28,236 nucleotides of DNA from JAKACA01 sp050010115 (GTDB lineage: Bacteria; Actinomycetota; Acidimicrobiia; Acidimicrobiales; Bog-793), in NCBI GenBank assembly GCA_050010115.1, contig JBEKLQ010000047.1, forward strand, positions 1 through 28,236, in the 5' to 3' direction. The position numbers and the translations under genes are program-made. Shown one piece after another: positions 21,407 to 28,236 of the stretch. The notes under the pieces are model-generated. The model was not told the origin of the DNA. It worked only from the letters and a program-made list of their open reading frames with translations, and did no database searches. Positions within the stretch are counted from its first letter, which is position 1. Each line of letters starts with the position of its first letter.

Positions 21407-22161
21407 GTACGTTCGAGATCAGCGGCCTGCGGGTAGCTGTCGCCGGTCGCGAGATACTCCGGGGTGTCGACCTGCGGGTGGAGAGCGGCGAGATCCACGC
21501 CGTGATGGGCCCGAACGGGTCCGGCAAGAGCACGCTCGCTCATGCGCTCATGGGCCGTCCCGGCTACGAGGTGACCGGCGGGAGCGTGACGATCGACGGT
21601 GCAGAGCTGCTCGGCCTTCCGCCGGCGGAGCGTTCCAGGGTCGGGCTGTTCCTCGCATTCCAGTACCCGATCGAGGTCCCGGGCGTGCCAGTGGCCTCGG
21701 TGCTCTCCGAGGCGTTGACTGCAGCCGGCCGGCCGGCGCGCGAGATCGCCGATTTGGAGGCCCGCACGGCGTCGGAGGCCGAGGGCCTCGGGATCAACCA
21801 TGAGCTGCTTTCACGTCACATGAACGTGGACCTCTCCGGCGGCGAGAAGAAGCGCAACGAGACTCTCCAGCTTGCCCTCCTCCACCCCCGTTTCGCCGTG
21901 CTCGACGAGCTCGACTCCGGGCTCGACGTGGACGCCCTCAGCGCCGTCGCCCGCCGCATCGAGCGGGCGAGGCACGAGAGCGACCCGCCGCTCGGGGTGA
22001 TCGCCATCACGCACTACGCCCGCCTGCTGTACGAACTGCGCCCGGACGTGGTGCACGTGCTGTCGCAGGGACGGATCGTGCGATCGGGTGGCCCGGAGCT
22101 CGCAACCGAGCTCGAGGGCACGGGCTACGCCGCTTACCGGGAGGACCCGGTCGCCAGCTGA
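21403..22161 (+). CDS. sufC: SufC, Fe-S assembly ATPase
   Basis: A 252-residue ABC-type ATPase that drives conformational change in SufB-SufD during cluster assembly; it is cytoplasmic and has no membrane partner. Walker A is GPNGSGKST (residues 36-44), the Q-loop is FQYP (86-89), the signature is LSGGEKKRNE (144-153, the SufC-specific EKKRNE form), Walker B with D-loop is VLDELDSGLD (166-175), and the switch His is in ITHY (202-205). The length is normal. The GTG start overlaps the Rieske gene stop by 4 bases. sufS, sufU and sufT-like genes that often follow in actinobacteria are absent: the next gene is a convergent acyl-CoA dehydrogenase. Confidence 0.96.
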   Translation: MSTFEISGLRVAVAGREILRGVDLRVESGEIHAVMGPNGSGKSTLAHALMGRPGYEVTGGSVTIDGAELLGLPPAERSRVGLFLAFQYPIEVPGVPVASVLSEALTAAGRPAREIADLEARTASEAEGLGINHELLSRHMNVDLSGGEKKRNETLQLALLHPRFAVLDELDSGLDVDALSAVARRIERARHESDPPLGVIAITHYARLLYELRPDVVHVLSQGRIVRSGGPELATELEGTGYAAYREDPVAS

Positions 22162-22164
22162 GCC

Positions 22165-22180
22165 GGCGGCGCCAGCCGCC
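22165..22180. terminator. Hairpin after sufC, possible terminator
   Basis: GGCGGC-GCCA-GCCGCC, a 6-base GC stem with a 4-base loop, 4 bases after the sufC stop and followed by a second small hairpin (CAGGC/GCCTG, 22180-22194). It lies in the 38-base gap between convergent genes. No T-run. Confidence 0.35.
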
Positions 22181-22199
22181 AGGCGTGCAGCCTGCCGGG

Positions 22200-23594
22200 C
22201 TAGCGGTTCTTCGGCAGCTCTGAGAACGGCACCGTGCGCTCGTTCCCGGGCTCCTTCGGAAGGCCGAGGACCCGTTCGCCGATGATGTTGCGCTGGATCT
22301 GGTCCGTGCCCCCGTAGATCGAGGGAGCGGGCGCGAACAGCGCCATCCCGGCGAGCACTCCGGCCATCGGGTCGCCGGTCGCTTCCACCAGTGCAGCGCG
22401 GCTGGCTTCGTCGTAGGCGTGCAGCGTCCCTGCAACTCCGGCGATGCGGAGGCCGAGGTCGCTCGAAAGGCGGACCATCTCGCTCATCTGGAGCTTGGAG
22501 ATGTTGGCCAGCCCGGGGATGTCGCGACCGCTTGCCCGCGCCGCCTTCCAGCGCAAGCTGTTGTACCGCCCGATCTCTCCCAGCGTGTGGAGGCGGACGA
22601 GGTCCTGCCGGATCAACGGGTCCGCTGCCGTGCCGTTGGCCTTGGCGGCGTCGATGAGCAGCTTGGCACTGCCCGGCGTCGCGTCCCCTGAGCGGTTTCT
22701 CGTACGGCGCTTGCCCTCCGCCGATACGAAGTCCCCGGCTCGGGCGCCTCTCTGGTTGGCGACGGTACCCGGCAGCACGGCCCCAGCGGCACCGGACCCA
22801 CCGCCGGAGCCGAGCCCCGACCGCTCGTGCATCAGCGTGGTGTTGGCGACGGCCCAGCCGTTGTGAAGTCCCCCGATCACCGCAGTCGACGGCGCTCGGG
22901 CGTCGGTCAGGAAGACCTCGTTGAACAACGCGTTCCCTGTGAGCTCCCGTAGCGGCCGCACTTCGACACCCGGCTGGTGCATGTCGAGCGCGAACCAGGT
23001 GATGCCCTGGTGCTTGGGCACCTCGGGGTTGGTGCGGGCGATCAGCATCCCGAGGTCGGCGTACTGGCCACCCGAGGTCCAGACCTTCTGGCCGTTCACG
23101 ATCCACTCGTCGCCGTCCTGGATGGCGCGAGTGGTAAGCCCGGCGAGATCCGACCCGGCGCCAGGCTCGCTGAACAGCTGGCACCATGCGGTCGCACCGA
23201 TGACGATGTCCCGGACGTACCGGTCGATCTGCTCGCGGTTCCCGTGATCGGCGATGGTCGGCCCCGCCAGCAACAAGCCCAACCCAGCCGGCGCTCCGAG
23301 TGCCCCGAACCCGCTGATCGCCTCGGCGACCCGGACCGAGTCGGTGCGCGAGAGGCCGCGCCCGTACCGGTCCGCAGGCAGCGACGGTGCGGACCATCCG
23401 GCGAGACCGAGGCGCTCCCACCATTCGCCGACCGTCAGGTCGGGGTCCCAGTTGTGGCTCAGCCAATCCCGTAGCTCGTCCATCAGCTCGTCCGGCTGAC
23501 GCCGGCTCCCGCGCCGGCTCCCGCTCCCGCTCCCGCTCGGGGCCGCCGCAGGTACCGCTGTCGAAGTGTCGTGGGTCACGCTTGTATCAGTCAC
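22200..23594 (-). CDS. FadE-type acyl-CoA dehydrogenase lacking the usual catalytic Glu
   Basis: An FAD acyl-CoA dehydrogenase of about 464 residues. Motifs: QLFSEPGAGSDLAGLTTRAI, WIVNGQKVWTSGGQYADLGMLIARTNP, HQGITWFALDMHQPGVEVRPL, LHTLGEIGRYNSLRWK and IYGGTDQIQRNIIGERVLGLPKEP. In the last motif the position of the classic catalytic Glu (YEGT) is Gly428, as in many actinobacterial FadE proteins; some of those are one subunit of a hetero-oligomer. A Gly/Ser/Arg-rich insert (SGLGSGGGSGAAG to about RTRNRSGDATPG) precedes the C-terminal helical domain. The GTG at 23594 is taken as start but is uncertain: the ATG at 23483 (MDELRDWL) gives the typical family N-terminus, and the extra 37 residues are low-complexity (GSGSGSRRGSRR). 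A small Lrp/AsnC-domain gene lies 47 bases upstream on the same strand. Confidence 0.87.
   Translation of the reverse strand: MTDTSVTHDTSTAVPAAAPSGSGSGSRRGSRRQPDELMDELRDWLSHNWDPDLTVGEWWERLGLAGWSAPSLPADRYGRGLSRTDSVRVAEAISGFGALGAPAGLGLLLAGPTIADHGNREQIDRYVRDIVIGATAWCQLFSEPGAGSDLAGLTTRAIQDGDEWIVNGQKVWTSGGQYADLGMLIARTNPEVPKHQGITWFALDMHQPGVEVRPLRELTGNALFNEVFLTDARAPSTAVIGGLHNGWAVANTTLMHERSGLGSGGGSGAAGAVLPGTVANQRGARAGDFVSAEGKRRTRNRSGDATPGSAKLLIDAAKANGTAADPLIRQDLVRLHTLGEIGRYNSLRWKAARASGRDIPGLANISKLQMSEMVRLSSDLGLRIAGVAGTLHAYDEASRAALVEATGDPMAGVLAGMALFAPAPSIYGGTDQIQRNIIGERVLGLPKEPGNERTVPFSELPKNR
23503..23540 (-). repeat. GGGAGC hexamer repeat read as Gly-Ser/Arg
   Basis: The minus strand reads GAGCGGGAGCGGGAGCGGGAGC followed by a CGGCGC-interrupted copy, giving GSGSGSRRGSRR if the upstream start of the acyl-CoA dehydrogenase is used. 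It is the same hexamer as at 13292-13321 in a different reading register. Confidence 0.8.
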
Positions 23595-23641
23595 GCTGTC
23601 GATACTGCCCGAAAGGGGCACCGGCGCGTCGGAATTCGCGC

Positions 23642-23878
23642 CTAGAGGCGGACGACCGGGCAGGTGAGGGTCCGCGTGATGCCTTCGATCAGCTGGACGC
23701 GGCTCACGACCATCTTGCCGAGCTCGTCCACCGAGTCGGCTTCCGCTTGCACGATCACGTCGTAGGGACCGGTCACATCGTCGGCCAACAGGACTCCGGT
23801 TATCTCTGCGACCTTGGTAGCGACGGAGGCAGCCTTGCCGACCTCTGTCTGGATCAGGACGTATGCACGAACTGACAC
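23642..23878 (-). CDS. Stand-alone Lrp/AsnC ligand-binding (RAM) domain protein
   Basis: A 78-residue protein that is only the ligand-binding (RAM) half of Lrp/AsnC regulators: VRAYVLIQTEVGKAASVATKVAEITGV, VTGPYDVIVQAEADSVDELGKMV and RVQLIEGITRTLTCPVVRL show the beta-alpha-beta-beta-alpha-beta pattern. There is no helix-turn-helix, so it does not bind DNA alone. Such stand-alone forms are common in actinobacteria and may be amino-acid-sensing partners or dimerise with full-length regulators. The GTG start at 23878 is well supported by GAGGAGG 5-6 bases upstream. The acyl-CoA dehydrogenase gene starts 47 bases downstream and may be co-transcribed. The transporter gene is divergent. Confidence 0.87.
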   Translation of the reverse strand: MSVRAYVLIQTEVGKAASVATKVAEITGVLLADDVTGPYDVIVQAEADSVDELGKMVVSRVQLIEGITRTLTCPVVRL

Positions 23879-23933
23879 TCCGACCTCCTCGTCGTCGACT
23901 TACCGGCGCAGCGTAGTCGGCCTGGCCTGCCCC

Positions 23934-23939
23934 TACCAT
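23934..23939 (+). promoter_or_regulatory. Possible -10 element of a leaderless transporter gene
   Basis: TACCAT fits TANNNT and ends 6 bases before the GTG at 23946. No ribosome site precedes that GTG. A leaderless transcript is therefore plausible. There is no clear -35. Confidence 0.38.
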
Positions 23940-23945
23940 GGCCGT

Positions 23946-25364
23946 GTGCCGATCGCAGGGCAGTTTTCGCGGTTGACCCGGCAGCTGCGCGCCGCGCTCG
24001 CGGGGCTGTTCGACCAGGACCAGCCGTTCGGGCGGCTGGCTCTGGTGCACACGGTGTTCTCGGCCGCCACGACCCTCGTGACGATCTCGCTGGCCGGCAC
24101 GTTGTTCTTCACGGTGTCGGTGCACGAGTCGGACAAGCGGGTCCTGCTCTACCTCCTGCTCTCGCTCGCTCCCTTCGCCATCGTGGCCCCGCTGCTGAGT
24201 CCGCTGCTCGACCGTGGCGCCACGGCCCGGCGGGCGAGCATCGGGGTCGCCTGCGGCGGTAGCGCCATTGTCACCCTGTTCATGGCGAGGGACATCTCGT
24301 CGCTGCTGCTGTTCCCCGAGGCCTTCAGCATCCTCGTGCTCTCGAAGCTCTATCTGGTCGGCAAGGCGTCGCTCGTGCCGTCGATGACCGAGAGCACCGA
24401 CGACCTGGCGAGCGCCAACGCCAAGCTGACGATGCTGGCGTCGCTCGCTGGTTTCGCCGTCTCGCCCATCGGCATCGGCATCCTCCAGCTCGGCGCGACC
24501 TGGGTGTTGCGGTTCACGTTCGGTGTGTTCGTTGTCGGGGCTATCGCGGCAGTGCGGCTCCCACGATCGACCTCGTTGCCCGCCCCGCCCAAACCGCTCG
24601 GGGCCCACCCGGACGGCCGCCCGCTCCACGGCCCTAATCAGCCGGCGCCGTTGCCGCTTGCCGACGCGTCGTCGGGGAAAGCGGCGGGCCCAGGCGGGCG
24701 TCCGGGGGGTCTCCTCTACCAGGGCCGCTCCGGGCGAGCTTCCCGTCCGCCCCGGATCGACGTCAAGCAGGAGCGCCGTCGGCTGGGGCTCTCCATGATC
24801 GGGCCCGAGGTCACGATCGCGCTCGGGGCGATGACGGTGTTGCGGGCATCGTTCGGTTTCCTGACGTTCTTCCTGGCCTTTGCGCTGAAGAACCTTCACT
24901 CGGCGACGTGGTGGTACGGGGTCATCCTGCTCGCCAGCGGCATCGGTGGCTTGATCGGCTCGATGTCCGTGCCCACGATCAGGCGGTACCTCTCCGAGCA
25001 GCAACTGCTCTCGGTAGCGCTCGTCGCCACGGCGTTGGTCGCAGTCATCACGGCCATCATGGGAACGCTCTCGGCGCAGCCGATCCTGGCGTTCGCCGTC
25101 GGCTTGTCGAGCACGGCGGCCAAACCGGCGTTCGACTCCATCGCCCAGACCTACGTGCCGCCAGCCGCGCTCGGTCGGGCGTTCGGTCGCTTCGAGACGC
25201 AACTGCAGCTGGCGTGGGTGCTCGCGGCGCTGATCGCAGTCAAGGTGGCATTCCGGTTCGCACCCGGCGACGTCCTCATCGCCGCCGCCTGCGCGATCGC
25301 CGCTGCCTTCCACTGGTCGATGCGGCACTCGCTCGGGAACCGCAGGGCAGCAGACTCTCGGTGA
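23946..25364 (+). CDS. Major facilitator superfamily-like transporter
   Basis: A 472-residue multi-pass membrane protein with about 11-12 hydrophobic segments, best fitting the MFS fold. Segments include LVTISLAGTLFFTVSV, LLYLLLSLAPFAIVAPLLS, LLASGIGGLIGSMSV and VLIAAACAIAAAFHW. LLDRGATARRASIG after the third segment resembles the MFS loop 2-3 motif (D-R-x-x-R). A long hydrophilic, Pro/Gly-rich stretch (about residues 201-277) divides the two halves, where the central cytoplasmic loop should be. No substrate-specific motif is seen. The GTG at 23946 gives a short N-terminal cytoplasmic segment; it has no ribosome site but TACCAT ends 6 bases upstream. It is divergent from the RAM-domain gene and convergent with pckG. 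Confidence 0.82.
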   Translation: MPIAGQFSRLTRQLRAALAGLFDQDQPFGRLALVHTVFSAATTLVTISLAGTLFFTVSVHESDKRVLLYLLLSLAPFAIVAPLLSPLLDRGATARRASIGVACGGSAIVTLFMARDISSLLLFPEAFSILVLSKLYLVGKASLVPSMTESTDDLASANAKLTMLASLAGFAVSPIGIGILQLGATWVLRFTFGVFVVGAIAAVRLPRSTSLPAPPKPLGAHPDGRPLHGPNQPAPLPLADASSGKAAGPGGRPGGLLYQGRSGRASRPPRIDVKQERRRLGLSMIGPEVTIALGAMTVLRASFGFLTFFLAFALKNLHSATWWYGVILLASGIGGLIGSMSVPTIRRYLSEQQLLSVALVATALVAVITAIMGTLSAQPILAFAVGLSSTAAKPAFDSIAQTYVPPAALGRAFGRFETQLQLAWVLAALIAVKVAFRFAPGDVLIAAACAIAAAFHWSMRHSLGNRRAADSR

Positions 25365-25397
25365 ACCCGAGAGCGGCCCGTGGGCACAGGATGCCCC

Positions 25398-25417
25398 GTC
25401 CGGCCCAGGAGCCGGAC
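25398..25417. terminator. Inverted repeat between convergent genes, likely terminator
   Basis: GTCCGGC-CCAGGA-GCCGGAC: a perfect 7-base stem with a 6-base loop in the 61-base gap between the transporter and pckG, which converge. No T-run. Confidence 0.48.
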
Positions 25418-25425
25418 TCGCGCCC

Positions 25426-27216
25426 CTAACCGAGCCGGCTGCGCAACGCCTCGAGCTGCGTCCTCAGCTCCGCCGGGAGGCGGTCGCCGAATTGCTCGTA
25501 GTGCCGCTCGATGTCGGGCACCTCGGCTCGCCACTCGTCGACGTCGACCCGGAGCAGCTCGGCCATGTCCTCGTCGGAGACGTCGAGCCCGTCAATCGGG
25601 ATCGCACCGGCTGCCGGCAGGTACCCGATGGGCGTCTCCACTGCCTCGCCCTTGCCGGCGCACCGCTCGAACACCCACTCGAGCACCCGCGAGTTCTCCC
25701 CGTAGCCGGGCCACAGCCAGCGGCCGTCCGGCGACTTCCTGAACCAGTTCACGTAGAAGATACGAGGCAACTTGTCCCGGTCCATCCGCTCGGTGAACGA
25801 CAGCCAGTGGGCCCAGTAGTCGGCCATGTTGTAACCGCAGAACGGCAGCATGGCGAAGGGGTCACGCCGCAGGTTGCCGACCGCTCCGGCCGCCGCCGCC
25901 GTCGTCTCCGACGCCATTATCGACCCGAGGAACACGCCGTGCTCCCAGTCAAAACCTTCGTGCACCAACGGCACGACCGAGGCCCGCCGACCGCCGAAGA
26001 GGATCGCCGAGATCGGGACGCCGGCGGGGTCCTCCCATTCCGGCGCGATCGCCGGGTCCTGACTCGCCGGCGCCGTGAACCTCGAGTTCGGGTGAGCGGC
26101 CGGCTTGCCGTGCTCGGGTGTCCACTCGGCCCCGGTCCAGTCCGTGCAGTGAGTTGGCGGGTGAGGAGTGAGACCCTCCCACCAGACGTCGCCGTCGTCG
26201 GTGAGGGCGGTGTTGGTGAAGATGCAGTTCGCCGCGAGCGTGAGCACGGCGTTGGGGTTCGTGTCCATGTTCGTCCCCGGCGCCACCCCGAAGAAACCCG
26301 CCTCCGGGTTGATCGCCCTCAGCGTCCCGTCCGGCCCGACCTTCATCCAGCAGATGTCGTCACCGATCGTCTCGACCTTCCAGTCGGGCATCGTCGGGAT
26401 CAGCATGGCGAGGTTGGTCTTGCCGCAGGCCGACGGGAAGGCGCCCGTGACGTAGCGGACGTCACCGGAAGGCGACGTGAGCTTCAGGATCAACATGTGC
26501 TCGGCGAGCCACCCCTCGTCCCGCGCCATGACCGAGGCGATGCGGAGAGCGAAGCACTTCTTGCCGAGCAAGGCGTTCCCCCCATAGCCAGAGCCGAAGG
26601 ACCAGATCTCGCGGGTCTCGGGGAAGTGGGCGATGTAGAGGTTCTCCGGGTTGCAGGGCCACGGCGAGTCCTCGGCACCGTCGACGAGCGGCACGCCGAC
26701 GGAGTGCACGCAGGGCACGAACTCCCCGTCGTCGCCGATGACTTCGAGGGCTCCGCGCCCCATCCGGGTCATGATGCGCAAACTCACGGCCACATAGGGC
26801 GAATCGGTGATCTCCACGCCGACGTGGGCGATGGGGGAGCCGAGCGGTCCCATCGAGAACGGCACGACGTACATGGTGCGGCCCCGCATGCATCCCCGGA
26901 AAAGGCTGGTCAGGGTTTGGCGGAGCTCGTGAGGGTCGATCCAGTTGTTGGTAGGCCCGGCGTCGTCCTGCTTGGCGGCGGCCACGTAGGTGCGGGACTC
27001 GACGCGTGCGACGTCACGGACGTCAGAGTGCGCCCAATGGCTGTTCGGGCGCTTGGCATCGGACAGCTTCGTCAATGTGCCCTGGTCGACGAGCAACTGG
27101 CACAGGCGGTCGTACTCTTCGGCGGAGCCGTCGCACCACTCCACCCGGTCCGGTTGGGTGAGAGCGGTGAGCTCGTCCACCCACACGAGAAGTTGCGAAT
27201 GGCTCGTCGGAGGCAT
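25426..27216 (-). CDS. pckG: GTP-dependent phosphoenolpyruvate carboxykinase
   Basis: A 596-residue cytosolic PEP carboxykinase of the GTP type, converting oxaloacetate plus GTP to PEP, CO2 and GDP in gluconeogenesis. RTMYVVPFSMGPLGSPIAHVG, SFGSGYGGNALLGKKCFALRIAS, the P-loop region YVTGAFPSACGKTNLAML (with the reactive Cys at residue 264), VETIGDDICWMKVGPDG, INPEAGFFGVAPGTN, ASETTAAAAGAVGN, and FYVNWFRKSPDGRWLWPGYGENSRVLEWV are all diagnostic. The length is normal for the family. The frame opens with an in-frame TTG at 27237, but the ATG at 27216 (MPPTSHSQ) is preferred; AAAGGA lies about 11-12 bases upstream. It is divergent from thiL across a 176-base gap. Since actinobacteria grow on acids and lipids through this step, it fits with the acyl-CoA enzymes in the window. 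Confidence 0.97.
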   Translation of the reverse strand: MPPTSHSQLLVWVDELTALTQPDRVEWCDGSAEEYDRLCQLLVDQGTLTKLSDAKRPNSHWAHSDVRDVARVESRTYVAAAKQDDAGPTNNWIDPHELRQTLTSLFRGCMRGRTMYVVPFSMGPLGSPIAHVGVEITDSPYVAVSLRIMTRMGRGALEVIGDDGEFVPCVHSVGVPLVDGAEDSPWPCNPENLYIAHFPETREIWSFGSGYGGNALLGKKCFALRIASVMARDEGWLAEHMLILKLTSPSGDVRYVTGAFPSACGKTNLAMLIPTMPDWKVETIGDDICWMKVGPDGTLRAINPEAGFFGVAPGTNMDTNPNAVLTLAANCIFTNTALTDDGDVWWEGLTPHPPTHCTDWTGAEWTPEHGKPAAHPNSRFTAPASQDPAIAPEWEDPAGVPISAILFGGRRASVVPLVHEGFDWEHGVFLGSIMASETTAAAAGAVGNLRRDPFAMLPFCGYNMADYWAHWLSFTERMDRDKLPRIFYVNWFRKSPDGRWLWPGYGENSRVLEWVFERCAGKGEAVETPIGYLPAAGAIPIDGLDVSDEDMAELLRVDVDEWRAEVPDIERHYEQFGDRLPAELRTQLEALRSRLG

Positions 27217-27378
27217 GTTGTGCCGAGGTCCTTTCAACGCAGGCGATCTTCGACTCCTGTACTACCCGGCACGCGGCGCCTGTTGACGCGTGCAGCGGAG
27301 GAACGTCCGCCGATGCTAGGCGTCCAGGTCGCGGCCGCCCAACTCGCGCCGGGGACCCGAACGGCCGCCAGGCTCGGC

Positions 27379-27384
27379 TACGGT
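27379..27384 (+). promoter_or_regulatory. Possible -10 element of thiL
   Basis: TACGGT fits TANNNT and ends 8 bases before the GTG at 27393, which lacks a ribosome site. The implied transcript would be leaderless or nearly so. No -35 is evident. Confidence 0.33.
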
Positions 27385-27392
27385 CCGCAGCG

Positions 27393-28236
27393 GTGGCAGC
27401 GAGCGACGATGGCACAGCCGGCAGTGGCGAGTTCGAGATCCTCGCCAGAGTTCGGAAGCGCCTGGCGAGCGGAGTGGTGCCAGGCCAGGGCGGATCACCG
27501 GAAAGTCACCTTCTCAGGCAGCCGCAACCGGGGGAGGTGTTCTCCGGGGACGACACCGCCGTGCTCGTACCGCCCCCCGGTCGCAGCCTGTTCGCCATCG
27601 ACTTGGTCGTCGAGGGCGTCCACGTGGATCTCTCGCTCGGCTCGCTGGCCGACGCCGGCTGGAAGGCGATCTCGGTCAATGTCAGCGACATCGCCGCCAT
27701 GGGGGGCCGGCCGCTGTACGTCGTCGCCGGCGTCTCGGCTCCGCCCGGGACTGACCTCGACGACCTGACCGACGGCATGATCCAGGCCTGTGCCGCCTAC
27801 GGCGCCGCCCTCGTCGGTGGCGACCTGACGGGCGGCGAGAGGCTCGTGATCGCCGTCGCTATCATCGGCACGTGTGAGCAGCGTGATCCGGTGCTGAGGA
27901 GCGGGGCGCGGCCGGGCGACGACATCTGGGTCACGGGGGCCCTCGGGTTGTCGGCGGCCGGCCTCGAGCTCCTCCGCCGCGTCCCCGAGCACACCGACCC
28001 TGCCGCCGGCAGGGCGATCCAGGCGTACCGGCGCCCGACGGCTCGGGTCAGCGAGGGAGTCACTGCTGCCGTTGAGGGCGCCACGGCGATGATCGACGTG
28101 TCGGACGGCTTGGCGAAGGACCTCGACCACGTCGCCACCGAGTCAGGCGTCGGCGTGCGGCTGGCAGCGGTACCGGTGGCGGAGACGGCATCGCTCGATC
28201 AGGCGCTCGGGGGTGGTGAGGACTACGAGCTCGCCT
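27393..28236 (+). CDS. thiL: Thiamine-monophosphate kinase ThiL (partial, cut by window end)
   Basis: The first ~281 residues of ThiL, which phosphorylates thiamine monophosphate to thiamine diphosphate, the active cofactor. Visible signatures of the PurM/ThiL fold: GEFEILARVRKRL at the N-terminus, SGDDTAVL (metal/ATP site), IDLVVEGVHVD, SVNVSDIAAMGGRPLYVV, GGDLTGG, GDDIWVTGALGLSAAGL, MIDVSDGLAKDLDHVA and GGGEDYEL at the window end. The gene runs off the right edge; about 30-50 residues should be missing. The GTG at 27393 is chosen because the conserved N-terminus begins within 11 residues. A -10-like TACGGT ends 8 bases upstream and no ribosome site is seen. Confidence 0.93.
   Translation, partial: MAASDDGTAGSGEFEILARVRKRLASGVVPGQGGSPESHLLRQPQPGEVFSGDDTAVLVPPPGRSLFAIDLVVEGVHVDLSLGSLADAGWKAISVNVSDIAAMGGRPLYVVAGVSAPPGTDLDDLTDGMIQACAAYGAALVGGDLTGGERLVIAVAIIGTCEQRDPVLRSGARPGDDIWVTGALGLSAAGLELLRRVPEHTDPAAGRAIQAYRRPTARVSEGVTAAVEGATAMIDVSDGLAKDLDHVATESGVGVRLAAVPVAETASLDQALGGGEDYELA

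Noticed and set aside
22200..25328. A 1,042-codon minus-strand frame spanning the transporter gene
   Set aside because: The part beyond 23594 is antisense to the transporter and RAM genes and is rich in Arg, Gly and His with no domain. Only the 3' part is the acyl-CoA dehydrogenase.
25492..27768. A 758-codon plus-strand frame opposite pckG
   Set aside because: It is the mirror of an unambiguous PEP carboxykinase gene, and the encoded sequence shows no domain; a common artefact in GC-rich DNA.

Overview
This is a GC-rich, gene-dense bacterial window of about 28 kb. Genes sit on both strands, often 4 to 50 bases apart, with many GTG starts, and no gap exceeds about 230 bases. Gene content points to an actinobacterium, most likely of the class Acidimicrobiia. 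The evidence is a SUF iron-sulfur locus with a Rieske-type ferredoxin between sufD and sufC, a GTP-type PEP carboxykinase, several acyl-CoA enzymes, a luciferase-like oxidoreductase, and a protein with two copies of a GWWxASDGxWYPPELHP motif that I associate with that group. The class assignment is inference. I see no tRNA, rRNA, CRISPR array, phage gene or insertion sequence.

Layout. 1-5.4 kb: a CitE/HpcH-type lyase with an odd (Ser-Asp-Thr)9 tail, a DUF167 protein, the GWW-motif protein, a DJ-1/PfpI-like protein coupled to a large acyl-CoA dehydrogenase, and a divergent DUF6941-like protein. 5.6-9.3 kb: a luciferase-like oxidoreductase divergent from a WYL regulator, with a perfect inverted repeat between them, then a MaoC-type hydratase and MutY. 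9.3-14.1 kb: a possible gene remnant, an epoxide-hydrolase-like enzyme behind a secreted protein, a metallo-beta-lactamase-fold hydrolase and a two-helix membrane protein with a RodZ-like C-terminus. 14.2-16.4 kb: an oligopeptidase-B-like peptidase.

16.4-22.2 kb is the centrepiece, a SUF locus: sufB, a small four-Cys protein, then (after an oppositely oriented dienoyl-CoA isomerase-like gene) a second small Cys-rich protein, sufD, a Rieske ferredoxin and sufC. The last three are translationally coupled or nearly so. SufBCD would form the scaffold complex that builds Fe-S clusters. The roles of the two small Cys proteins are unknown. The desulfurase (sufS), sufU and a SufR-type regulator are not in the window.

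22.2-28.2 kb: a second acyl-CoA dehydrogenase that lacks the usual C-terminal catalytic Glu, a stand-alone Lrp/AsnC ligand-binding domain, an MFS-like transporter, PEP carboxykinase, and a thiL cut by the window end.

Three features recur. (1) In-frame tandem repeats inside coding regions (SDT, AEPAS, GSGSASAGPVSA, RE, GGD). (2) A TANNNT hexamer 6-8 bases before a GTG start at several genes, suggesting leaderless mRNAs. (3) Short perfect inverted repeats in promoter regions. I found no clear new defence or mobile system. The best candidates for something undescribed are the small Cys-rich proteins in the split SUF locus and the sequence signals around them.
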